DNA of 64,000 bases from Pedobacter frigiditerrae (GTDB lineage: Bacteria; Bacteroidota; Bacteroidia; Sphingobacteriales; Sphingobacteriaceae), in assembly GCF_004331645.1 (NCBI RefSeq), contig NZ_SJSK01000004.1, positions 1 to 64,000 on the forward strand, in the 5' to 3' direction. Each line of letters starts with the position of its first letter. The first letter of the stretch is position 1. The translations under genes and the position numbers were made by a program. This document shows, piece after piece, positions 8,005-16,185 of this stretch. The notes under the pieces are model-generated. The model ran no database searches, had not been told where the DNA came from, and saw nothing but the letters and a program-made list of their open reading frames with translations.

Positions 8005-8595
8005 CTAGGCCGTTTTAAACATCTTATTTACAGCCAACTGAACCTTAATCATATCTTCAGTTATGGTTTTCTGAATATTTTTATCAAAAGACGCAACAAA
8101 TCTTGGTTCAAGTAAAACTTTTTCAGCTTCGTTTGTAATGTTTAACCTAAAAATATGTTTACCAAACTTAAATCCAGCTCCAATTTTAGTAATGTTAGTT
8201 TCAACAGTTTGCACAAACTCATAACTATTACTTACTTGGTCAAGAAAGTCTTTAACCGCTTGAAAAACAAAATCGGTTTCAATATCTAATCCATTAATGA
8301 TAATGGTACTATCTTTTAAAGCATTTTTAAGTACATCATCCCCTTTTACAGTTTCATGAATGTTTTGTAAGGGTTCTAACAAGTCTTCACTGAAAATGAT
8401 ACTCCTACTATCTGTAATCAATATTGCGTTAGAACTACCATTTATACCTGATTCTTGCTTTAGAAGTATCTCATCGTTACCATCCCTCACAATATATTCA
8501 CTTGCTGATTTTTGCTCTACTTTCGAACCTGCTATTGCTTTTGCCAAGGTGCCAACAACATAGGCTAAAGCTGGGTATTCTTCTATTTTTTTCAT
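8005..8595 (-). CDS. Hypothetical protein, unknown family
   Basis: I do not recognise this 196-residue protein. It starts MKKIEEYPALAYVVGTLAKAIAG and is mixed alpha/beta without a signal peptide, membrane segment, or Cys/His cluster. The frame is open 18 bp further upstream to a TTG, but that TTG is part of the promoter box TATCTTTG, so the ATG is preferred. The terminator beyond its 3' end marks it as a monocistronic unit. Confidence 0.65.
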   Translation of the reverse strand: MKKIEEYPALAYVVGTLAKAIAGSKVEQKSASEYIVRDGNDEILLKQESGINGSSNAILITDSRSIIFSEDLLEPLQNIHETVKGDDVLKNALKDSTIIINGLDIETDFVFQAVKDFLDQVSNSYEFVQTVETNITKIGAGFKFGKHIFRLNITNEAEKVLLEPRFVASFDKNIQKTITEDMIKVQLAVNKMFKTA

Positions 8596-8610
8596 CCAGT
8601 TATTTTTTTG

Positions 8611-8618
8611 CAAAGATA
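8611..8618 (-). promoter_or_regulatory. -7 box of the unknown gene
   Basis: On the minus strand this reads TATCTTTG, an exact TAnnTTTG match, 15 bp upstream of the chosen ATG. It decides the start of the gene against the upstream TTG. Confidence 0.6.
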
Positions 8619-8696
8619 CGGTAGCAAATCCATTATTCTAAGCGCAAAAATGAATAAAGCACAGTCTTTAAAAATCAACTGAAAACAACAAAATCC

Positions 8697-8789
8697 ATTC
8701 CTCCTACTACGCCTAATTGTCAAAACAAGTCTGCCCTAGCAGTCGATGCTTTTTTTGAGACAGAAAGAAACAATACTTTTTTACTTTAA
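8697..8789. pseudogene. Fused remnants of an fbp tail and an rnhA tail
   Basis: Two gene ends are joined here. Bases 8698-8719 match the last codons of fbp (20042-20063) at 20 of 22 positions and, on the minus strand, read QLGVVGGMD. Bases 8715-8789 on the plus strand read QNKSALAVDAFFETERN and resemble the end of RNase HI (QNKSALGIDAFFEEERKN), with a stop a few codons later. The bodies of both genes are missing. Intact copies lie at 6502 and 20034. The protein-level conservation shows the rnhA part comes from a real, diverged coding copy. Confidence 0.7.
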
Positions 8790-8828
8790 ACATATTGCTT
8801 ATTTTCAGTCCAAATTAACAACTCTCAA

Positions 8829-9566
8829 ATGTTTGGCTACTGGAACGATTTTTATTTTATCCCCGTTATCTTGCAAGTAATCGCCATTATACACGCCCTT
8901 AAAACAGGTAGAAGAGAATGGCTTTACTTATTGATATTCTTACCTTTAGTAGGTGCAGTGATCTATTTTTTTATGGAACTACTTCCTGAGCTAACCCAAG
9001 GCAGGTCTTTAAAAAAATACTTTTTTCCAAAGCAGCAAATCAATGAATGGGAAAGGAAAGTACAAATCTCTGATAGTATTACTAATAAATTTGGGCTTTC
9101 CAAAGCTTATGCTGAGCAAAAACAATATGATAAAGCAATAACATTATCATTAAGTTGTCTTAAGGGTGCTTATAGCGATGATCCTGCCATTTTGCTTCAA
9201 TTAGCCAGGCAATACTTTTACAATAACCAATACAAAGAGAGCTTAACCTATTTTGACCAATTTAATGTAAAAAATGGCAATAAATTGGTTATGCCAGAGG
9301 ATGAACTTTTATATATACGAGCACAAGAAAATATTGGAGCACTAGCGATTGCAGATAAAGGCTATAGACAAATAATACGTACACAACACTCACTTGAAGC
9401 CATGTATCACTATGGTTTATTTTTTAAAAAACAGCAGCAAAAAGCTGAGGCTCGTGAACAATTTCTGCGTGTTAGAAGTGAAATTAAACTCTTGCCAAAA
9501 TACTTGCGCAAACGCAATGCGATATGGGCAAGAAAATCATTTAGAGAATTAATTGCTTTAAAGTAA
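8829..9566 (+). CDS. Membrane-anchored tetratricopeptide-repeat protein
   Basis: The 245-residue product has two N-terminal hydrophobic segments (about 8-24 and 30-50) resembling the PLD-nuclease N-terminal membrane hairpin. A cytoplasmic helical region with three to four TPR-like repeats follows (about 85-220; for example ALEAMYHYGLFFKKQQQKAEAREQFLRV). This suits a scaffold at the inner membrane. Its partner is unknown and no neighbour is co-directional. The 5' flank is the fbp/rnhA fossil, and no clear promoter box was found. Confidence 0.7.
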   Translation: MFGYWNDFYFIPVILQVIAIIHALKTGRREWLYLLIFLPLVGAVIYFFMELLPELTQGRSLKKYFFPKQQINEWERKVQISDSITNKFGLSKAYAEQKQYDKAITLSLSCLKGAYSDDPAILLQLARQYFYNNQYKESLTYFDQFNVKNGNKLVMPEDELLYIRAQENIGALAIADKGYRQIIRTQHSLEAMYHYGLFFKKQQQKAEAREQFLRVRSEIKLLPKYLRKRNAIWARKSFRELIALK

Positions 9567-9660
9567 GATAGTCGGAAAGTCCGAAAGTCAGTAAAGTCCG
9601 GAAGAGCAGAAGACAGTCGAGAAGACTGAAAGTTCGGAAGAGGTTAAAAAGACCAAAGCC
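9567..9660. repeat. Intergenic array of imperfect short words (AGTCGGAAAGTC type)
   Basis: Purine-rich words such as AGTCGGAAAGTC, GTCCGAAAGTC, AGTAAAGTCCGGAAGAG and AGACAGTCGAGAAGACTG follow each other with changing spacing. They fill the gap between two convergent genes. It is not a tandem repeat of fixed period and not a CRISPR array. Similar arrays with other words occur at four further intergenic sites in the window. Confidence 0.55.
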
Positions 9661-9668
9661 ACATCTTC

Positions 9669-11267
9669 TTATAAAATTGCTGGCAACAGGTATTTTTCTA
9701 CAATTTCATCGGCCTGGGCATGTGCGAATCCTTTACCGTATGCAGAAGCGGTAATAACGATTACCAGAGGTAGGTCTTTAAACATATAGATCTTGTTACC
9801 TCCATTTCCACTGCTGTAATAAACTTCGTATGATTTGCCCGCTATAACAAATGCCTTGTTCCAAAAAAGAAGCCCATAGAAACCAGGTCTATCAGCAGGA
9901 AGAACCTGCAAAGGCGAAAGGCTTTTCTTTACCCAAGATTCTTCGAGCAGTCGCTTGCCATTATATATGCCCCCATTTAAATACAATTGGCCGTATTTTG
10001 CAAAGTCGAGCGCTCGCAGCCTAAGTCCACCACCTCCAAATGGTTTACCTTGGGGTGTTCTAGCCCATTCAAATTTAGTTATGCTCAATGGTGCAAATAG
10101 GCTTTTATTAGCATAGGCTTCTACACCACCAGGGATATTTTTGTCGAGGATGTCCATCACCAAATTGGTACCAGCGGTAAAATAAGTCCATTTTTTGCCA
10201 TTTTCACGTTCAACAACCATCGGAAGGTCGAGCGTAAATTTTGTATAATCGGCAGTCGGATACATGTTCTCTTCATTTCCTACTGAGCTTTCCACCTCAT
10301 CATTGCCATCAAACGCAGCGCTCATGCTCAGTAGGTCTCCAATTTTCACACTATCTTTTTTGCTGCTATAGTTTGCATAATCTTGAAGTTTATAGAAATC
10401 CTTTAGCATTTGGTTCTCCGAAGCCATAAAACCATCTTTAATAGCCATCCCTGTAAGCGTAGCGGTAACTGATTTGCTCACAGACCTTGGGTCGTGCAAA
10501 GTTTCCCTTTTCTCGCCATTGTAATACTGTTCTAAAAGCAACTCCCCTTTCTTTAGCACAACAATACCATTGATCATGCGATAGGTTTGTTCTGCAATTT
10601 TCGTATTTAAGGCCACAATCAACTTTTTGTCCAACTTCTCTTTAGAAAGCTTAAAACCACTTTCGGCGGCTATGGGCTGTGTTCCCATTTTTGATGGATC
10701 AATTACCTTGGGAATCCTTGTCATGTTGATTTTTGCCTGCGCCAACACCGAACTATATTTGGGCTCATTTTGGTTAACATAAACACTGATTTGTATTGCT
10801 AAGACTTTGGGCTGGGTGTTTAAAAGTGATAGTCCAGCTTTTGCCATAAAGCGATCCCAAAGGTTAATGCTCCACAGCCCAGACCTGCTTGAGCTCATCA
10901 ACACAATATCTAGTGGACGATTAGTGATTTTATCTTGTGGCAGTATAGCTCCTGGACCTAGGTTTTCAGTATAAACCTTTTTACCATCTACATAAAAATC
11001 GAAACTATAGTTACCCATAGCCAATAGTTCTTCCGTTTTTATTGAAGGAGCAAGTTTGGCAAGTTCAGCTTCAAGAGAAACACTGGGCGATAATAGGAAG
11101 TACAAATCTTTGTCTGAACCGATGTTATAGGAAGAAATTGCACGAGAGGTTTGCACACTGTCTCTTGCGGGTCTAAAATCAAAAAAAGTCAGTTGCTGCG
11201 CATGGGATTGCGAGGCAAAAAGCGTTGAAATAAAAAGAAGGGCAATGGCATAAAATCGCTGCATCAT
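9669..11267 (-). CDS. Exported serine hydrolase (class C beta-lactamase/PBP4-like) with extra N-terminal domain
   Basis: 532 residues with a signal peptide (cleavage after SHAQ, about residue 24). A domain of about 170 residues that I cannot name (about 25-195) precedes the beta-lactamase-like domain. There RSVSKSV supplies the SxxK nucleophile, YFTAGTNLV lies in the expected mid-domain position, and SGNGGNK stands in for the third motif. These enzymes act on D-amino-acid peptides or esters in the periplasm or outside; the substrate is unknown. An AraC regulator lies just upstream on the same strand. Two ATGs lie back to back; the first was kept. Confidence 0.82.
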   Translation of the reverse strand: MMQRFYAIALLFISTLFASQSHAQQLTFFDFRPARDSVQTSRAISSYNIGSDKDLYFLLSPSVSLEAELAKLAPSIKTEELLAMGNYSFDFYVDGKKVYTENLGPGAILPQDKITNRPLDIVLMSSSRSGLWSINLWDRFMAKAGLSLLNTQPKVLAIQISVYVNQNEPKYSSVLAQAKINMTRIPKVIDPSKMGTQPIAAESGFKLSKEKLDKKLIVALNTKIAEQTYRMINGIVVLKKGELLLEQYYNGEKRETLHDPRSVSKSVTATLTGMAIKDGFMASENQMLKDFYKLQDYANYSSKKDSVKIGDLLSMSAAFDGNDEVESSVGNEENMYPTADYTKFTLDLPMVVERENGKKWTYFTAGTNLVMDILDKNIPGGVEAYANKSLFAPLSITKFEWARTPQGKPFGGGGLRLRALDFAKYGQLYLNGGIYNGKRLLEESWVKKSLSPLQVLPADRPGFYGLLFWNKAFVIAGKSYEVYYSSGNGGNKIYMFKDLPLVIVITASAYGKGFAHAQADEIVEKYLLPAIL

Positions 11268-11278
11268 GTTTTTTTATT

Positions 11279-11286
11279 CAAAAGTA
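11279..11286 (-). promoter_or_regulatory. -7 box of the serine hydrolase gene
   Basis: The minus strand reads TACTTTTG (TAnnTTTG) 11 bp before the start codon. It implies that the hydrolase has its own promoter and is not only read through from the AraC gene. Confidence 0.5.
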
Positions 11287-11323
11287 AGGCAGTAAAACAA
11301 GATAATATAGAACGAGATTAACA

Positions 11324-12133
11324 TCAAGTTAAATTGACGAGCTTTTTGAAAAAAAGTGGTGTATCTCCACTACAGGCTTTAAAACACCTGATCATGTGAC
11401 TCTGATCGGCAAACCCACACTGATGAGCAATAGTACTCAATGAATTGCCTTTAACTGAGAGCTGAGCAAAAGCCCTTTCTACTTTTAACAAGCGGATATA
11501 TTCGGCTATGGTGCAGCCGAAGTACTTACTGAACGCTCTTGATAAATGTACGGGGTGAATGCCTAGCACAGCCGCCATCTCTTTTAATTTTGGTGGGTAG
11601 AGGTAATTGTCTTGAAGAAAATCGTTTATTTGATCTACCCATGAGGGCCTAAACTTTGATTCCTGGGCACCAACAAATAATGAATCCGTTGCTTCAATCA
11701 CTATATTTTGAATGCCGAGTTGGGTCAAGTCATCTGCAATTGTACTTTCCCTTAATAGCTTATAAAACAAGATTTTGGTTCTCGGGCAACACACTTCAAA
11801 GCTCCCTTCCTTAACATCCTGATTAGGGTACATTTCCTTGATCCAAGTGTTTTGGAGTTCAAGGTGCATGCCGCGGGTTTCCCCTTTTGGTTTGATGTTA
11901 TAATGTGATTCTTGAGCGTTATGAAACAACAGGCTTCCAGCAGTGAGGGCTACTTTTCCTTTTTTATTGCCCTCAATTACTTTTCCTTTAAGGATAAAGG
12001 TAAAATAAACATTCTCATGGTGATGCCAATCTACATACTCATGGGTATAAGCTGTATTGGTTAAAATCAGTCCACCTGTTTCCAGCTTCTGGTTTGTTAT
12101 ACCGAAGAACTCACCTGAACTTAATTTTTCCAT
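11324..12133 (-). CDS. AraC family transcriptional regulator
   Basis: 269 residues. The N-terminal half is a cupin-type sensor (HHHENVYFTFILKGKV, then a GSLLFHNAQESHY strand). The C-terminal ~100 residues hold two helix-turn-helices (LKEMAAVLGIHPVHLSRAFSKYFG and LSTIAHQCGFADQSHMIRCFKACSG) with the usual linker helix. It is a cytoplasmic DNA-binding activator. It precedes the serine hydrolase on the same strand with a 56-bp gap containing a separate promoter box, so it may control that gene. The ligand is unknown. Confidence 0.88.
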   Translation of the reverse strand: MEKLSSGEFFGITNQKLETGGLILTNTAYTHEYVDWHHHENVYFTFILKGKVIEGNKKGKVALTAGSLLFHNAQESHYNIKPKGETRGMHLELQNTWIKEMYPNQDVKEGSFEVCCPRTKILFYKLLRESTIADDLTQLGIQNIVIEATDSLFVGAQESKFRPSWVDQINDFLQDNYLYPPKLKEMAAVLGIHPVHLSRAFSKYFGCTIAEYIRLLKVERAFAQLSVKGNSLSTIAHQCGFADQSHMIRCFKACSGDTPLFFKKLVNLT

Positions 12134-12226
12134 TGCTTTATTTAGAACACTGTATAGAACGTTTGTTACAATTTTAGATTATATACAGTAGAACAGTTAT
12201 TAAAGTGCTAACTATTATTAAATAGT

Positions 12227-12256
12227 AAAGCCACTTACTTTTGGATAAGTGGCTTT
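12227..12256 (-). terminator. Terminator after the DUF3857/MORN operon
   Basis: An 11-bp stem AAAGCCACTTA / TAAGTGGCTTT with an 8-nt loop is flanked by A/T-rich tails, about 35 bp after the last gene of the minus-strand operon. Confidence 0.75.
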
Positions 12257-12290
12257 TTAAATATGTTCAACAAACACTGATTGATACTGC

Positions 12291-14258
12291 TTATTTTTTC
12301 TCTAAAACCAACACAACCTTATTGAAATCTGAAGCTGAATTAATGATTTTCCTAAATGCTTCATATTGGCTTATCGGATAATGTGTGTTTCGATAATCTT
12401 CAACTACATTTATGGTCAACACATTACCATTTAACTGATAATCAGACATAAAACCCATCGTTTGCTCGCCTTTATCTTTATAAATTTCATTTAATTTTAG
12501 ATCATTTAAGTTCTTTACAGCATAACCGTCAGGTATAACAAGATTAATTTTTCTGTCTAAAATATGGGCATATTCAATATTCATAGGAAATTGCCTTTCC
12601 TTTTCTTGGTACATTTCTACCTGAGGACCAATCGCTAGCCCAATCTTTATCAATAACTTGTTACCTGTAGCCTCTATTAGATCTCCAGATTTTGTCTTTA
12701 CATGTAAAACTACTGGCTCATTGTTAGTGGCTTTTTCAAACTCCTGATTGGTTACTTTTGAAAACAATACATTTTCAGAGCTTGTGAGCATTTTCGACAA
12801 TTGTTTAATGATATTTTGTCTATCCTCATCATTTGCGTAATTGAAAGCATCACGCATGTCTACAGCTGCATATCCAGTATATGATTGTTTTGCATCAATC
12901 TCAAGTGAGTCAAGTTTTTTATTTAACTGAATTGTACTTTCAATGGTATGCACACTTTTACTGTAGTGTTGCAACTCAATGTTTCTCACGTCGGCAATTG
13001 CTGTTGACACATTGCCCAGAGTAGTGGTACGGAAAAACACACCGTTGCTATTTCCCCATACTGGTGGAATCCATGGATAGCGATAATCTGGTCTTGTTGG
13101 AGCAATAAATTTATTTTGTGTTGGAAAAAAGAATAAGCCGTAATCACAGTTATTCCAATTTTCGAATTTGTAGTCAATGGTTGAACTGGATCTGTTGCCA
13201 GCCAAAACATGTTGATACTTAATACCTAGGTTTTGGAAAATAGCAGAATAAAGGCGCATCATACCTGTTTGACCAGCAATCTTATTTTTAATAATTACCG
13301 ACAGTGCATTTGATTCATCATCATCTAGGTCTTCATTATAACCGAATTTTGTTTTAATATAATTCTCAACAGCTATTAACTTCTTAGCTTCATCAGTAAG
13401 TTTATCCCAACCATTTTCTTTAATAATTGAAGATACAAGTACAAGATCTTTAGCAGAATAACTAGTATACATTCCATGAATGCGATTACCCAAATCATTC
13501 CAAGTGTACAAACGTTCGCCCTTGCGGACCACATCATTATAAGACAGCTTAAATTCTATATATTTAACATTCGCCTCATAAAAAGCATATTTTTCTTCCT
13601 CAACACCTACAGTAGATGCCTGAAGGCATTTTACAAATCTTTTTCCATTTTGGACTGAATCTGTAGCATTCCAAACAAAATTGAAAGCTTTAAGCTCAAA
13701 CCTAAGTCGTTCAGGGCAAATAAGCTCAAATGAGGTTTCCAATTGAGGTTTGTCGCTCTGCATATTTTCTTTTCCAATAAAGGAAGTTGGTCTTTTTACA
13801 GTGTAAGCATATTCAATTTCACAACCCTTTTCAAGTCCTTCTAAGGCAAATATCTTGTAAGTACCTCCATCTTTTTCTTTATAATCTTTAATATCTGATT
13901 TGTTAAGCTCAACTGTTTTACCGTTTGCTAGAATGGCTCTGGCACGAACATCTACAATGTCTGAATTGTCATTAACGTTGATATATATTTTATTATATTC
14001 TTCAACAGCTCGATCATCGTTAACGTGAACGATTTTATGAAGTGTATAATATTTTTCTACTTCTCCCTTAGCATTGTCTATGTATTCTACACGGCGAACA
14101 TCTTTAATAACTACTGCAGATTCTTTGTTGTATTTAGCATCAAAAGTATGGATAGCGGGCTTTGAAGACCAGGGCTCAATTTTAACAGCTACTTGTTGAG
14201 CACTGCAAATTTTAATTGAGACCAGTAAAATTAAAAATGGGATTAAAGATTTGTTCAT
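12291..14258 (-). CDS. Exported DUF3857/transglutaminase-like protein with lost catalytic residues
   Basis: 655 residues with a signal peptide ending near SAQQ (21). A DUF3857 beta-domain (about 30-230) and a transglutaminase-like domain (about 255-400) follow, then a beta-rich C-terminal domain. The place where transglutaminases have GDC reads AGQTGMM (Thr331 at the cysteine site). The histidine site reads WNNCDYG and the aspartate site NKFIAPT, so the Cys-His-Asp triad is gone. It is therefore probably a binding or regulatory pseudoenzyme. It starts 4 bp after its active paralogue and belongs to the same operon. Function in the cell envelope is inference. Confidence 0.85.
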   Translation of the reverse strand: MNKSLIPFLILLVSIKICSAQQVAVKIEPWSSKPAIHTFDAKYNKESAVVIKDVRRVEYIDNAKGEVEKYYTLHKIVHVNDDRAVEEYNKIYINVNDNSDIVDVRARAILANGKTVELNKSDIKDYKEKDGGTYKIFALEGLEKGCEIEYAYTVKRPTSFIGKENMQSDKPQLETSFELICPERLRFELKAFNFVWNATDSVQNGKRFVKCLQASTVGVEEEKYAFYEANVKYIEFKLSYNDVVRKGERLYTWNDLGNRIHGMYTSYSAKDLVLVSSIIKENGWDKLTDEAKKLIAVENYIKTKFGYNEDLDDDESNALSVIIKNKIAGQTGMMRLYSAIFQNLGIKYQHVLAGNRSSSTIDYKFENWNNCDYGLFFFPTQNKFIAPTRPDYRYPWIPPVWGNSNGVFFRTTTLGNVSTAIADVRNIELQHYSKSVHTIESTIQLNKKLDSLEIDAKQSYTGYAAVDMRDAFNYANDEDRQNIIKQLSKMLTSSENVLFSKVTNQEFEKATNNEPVVLHVKTKSGDLIEATGNKLLIKIGLAIGPQVEMYQEKERQFPMNIEYAHILDRKINLVIPDGYAVKNLNDLKLNEIYKDKGEQTMGFMSDYQLNGNVLTINVVEDYRNTHYPISQYEAFRKIINSASDFNKVVLVLEKK

Positions 14259-14262
14259 GGGA

Positions 14263-16185
14263 TTAAATTTTTGAAAAGCTTAAGATTTCTTTGTATGTCG
14301 GAAATAAATTATCGAGCATTTTGTTCCAGGCCTCAAACTGATCTTGAATGAGCATTAATTCGTTATTGGTGTATTCTTGTGTGAAAAATATTTGATTATT
14401 TTTTTGTTCATAGGTTAACTTGAAACTCATTGCTCCAGCATTGTACACTTGCCCTTTTGGCATATATGTTAATTTATAATCTTTTGGCAGGTTAAGTATA
14501 GTAACGTATCTTTTAACATACTTGAAGTCATATTCCACTGGTACATTTCGTTTCATTATTTCAATTTTCGAATTTTCAAAGAAGCGAAATAGGTTAAGGT
14601 TTAGGTAATATTCATCCGCAACTTTAGTTGCATAACCAGGTAAAGTAAAATTGCCATTCCAGGTCACATGATTAGCAACAGGTTTCCGATCAATAACAAA
14701 GGAATCAAGGCTAAATTTATTTGTACCTCGTGCAAACTCATCCTTCATGTTTTCAAGAAGGTTTTTCTCGCCCCAATACATTAGCTTAGCATGGGCCTCG
14801 GATGCAAAATAACCTTTTAAATCTTGTTTAATACGACCTTTTATTCCATTGGGCACCATATCAACCCAAGTAGTATCTATAAGTAAATTTTCATCCTTTT
14901 CAACAGTTGGTACAATAGCAATTTTATATTCCTTTGTATTTATTGCAATCATTGCTTCCTTATCCTGAATATGAGAAGCAGGAACACCAAATACACAGGT
15001 AGGATCTGTCCCATCCAAATAAATATAATTGCCATTTAGCTTAATTGTACATATCATGTGATTGCTTACCAATGGCAACGGTGTTGTACTAAACTTGTAA
15101 GGAAGATCTCGGGTACCTATCCAAGTATAATAAGCATCTATACCTGCTACCTTCATCATCTGTGTTAAAATACTCGACATATCCTTACAGTCGCCAAAAC
15201 GACGAGTACATACAAGCTCTGCTTCTCTAGGAATGAATCCGCCCATGCCATCTTCAAAAGCCACGTATTTTATGTTTTGTTGAACCCAGTTGTAGATTTT
15301 ACGAGCCTTTTCTTCTGGTGATTTGAGGTCAATAATTAGGGAATCGGTGATGCGTTTTACTTGGCTACTTACATTGGAATTAATTCCTTTAATGTAACTG
15401 TAGTTTAAATTATACAAATCATCAGCATTAGCCAAGTACGAATTCATTTTACCCTGACTATCTTTATAGCTATCAATATAAAAAACGACATGTGGTGAAT
15501 ACCAAGCATACCCAGGAGCATTGGCATAACCCCTATCAGCAGTACAATTTTTATATTTGAACGAGTAAATGGTATTACGTTTGCCCTTATCAATGGTAAC
15601 CAAGATATCAGCTGTATCAATGCCCATCTTTTTATATTTAATAAAAATACCATTAGCCACAGTTAGTTTTAACTCGCTATTAAGTATAGGCATATAACTT
15701 TTAAAGTAGTGTTTAGGTAATAGATGAGGATCTTTATTTACCCAAGAAACATCTAGAGAACCCAAGGCACCTGGTTCAATAGATGGATAGTTAAAAGACA
15801 TTTTTTTTACGTCATCATAAAAAACAAAACTCTGTTTGTCTGATGTTGTCTTGAAATTACTAACCTTTATTATTTTATTGCTCGCTGTTCGTGTTTGTGC
15901 GGAATAGGTAATAAGCTCATGGAAAAAGCTGTGGTAAAAACTAAATGACCCCATATAATTTGACGCACTCTGGGTTAAAAAAGCAATGCTTTCTTTTTCC
16001 CTACTCTCCACATATGGTTTATCTTCCTTAAGAGTAAACGTATAGTCAACCAGCTTATCTACGAAAACAGCCTTCTCACCTGGATATTGCTTACGAAGCT
16101 CATCCATGTCTTGTGCTTTTAAAGAAAGAATACTGAAAGAAAGCAAGAGTAAAACAATGAATCTGATTGGTAAATAACTATCCAT
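14263..16185 (-). CDS. Exported DUF3857/transglutaminase protein, catalytic triad intact
   Basis: 640 residues from the chosen start. The frame is open to an ATG 84 bp upstream, inside the preceding gene. The internal ATG gives a proper signal peptide (MDSYLPIRFIVLLLLSF, cleavage near LKAQ) and an 8-bp overlap with the previous stop. After a DUF3857 domain comes the transglutaminase core with Cys333 (RRFGDCKDMS), His376 (VSNHMIC) and Asp391 (YIYLDGTD). The family is thought to act as thiol peptidases or crosslinkers in the periplasm, with no proven substrate. The pairing with an inactive paralogue and a MORN-repeat protein is the notable context. Confidence 0.88.
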   Translation of the reverse strand: MDSYLPIRFIVLLLLSFSILSLKAQDMDELRKQYPGEKAVFVDKLVDYTFTLKEDKPYVESREKESIAFLTQSASNYMGSFSFYHSFFHELITYSAQTRTASNKIIKVSNFKTTSDKQSFVFYDDVKKMSFNYPSIEPGALGSLDVSWVNKDPHLLPKHYFKSYMPILNSELKLTVANGIFIKYKKMGIDTADILVTIDKGKRNTIYSFKYKNCTADRGYANAPGYAWYSPHVVFYIDSYKDSQGKMNSYLANADDLYNLNYSYIKGINSNVSSQVKRITDSLIIDLKSPEEKARKIYNWVQQNIKYVAFEDGMGGFIPREAELVCTRRFGDCKDMSSILTQMMKVAGIDAYYTWIGTRDLPYKFSTTPLPLVSNHMICTIKLNGNYIYLDGTDPTCVFGVPASHIQDKEAMIAINTKEYKIAIVPTVEKDENLLIDTTWVDMVPNGIKGRIKQDLKGYFASEAHAKLMYWGEKNLLENMKDEFARGTNKFSLDSFVIDRKPVANHVTWNGNFTLPGYATKVADEYYLNLNLFRFFENSKIEIMKRNVPVEYDFKYVKRYVTILNLPKDYKLTYMPKGQVYNAGAMSFKLTYEQKNNQIFFTQEYTNNELMLIQDQFEAWNKMLDNLFPTYKEILSFSKI

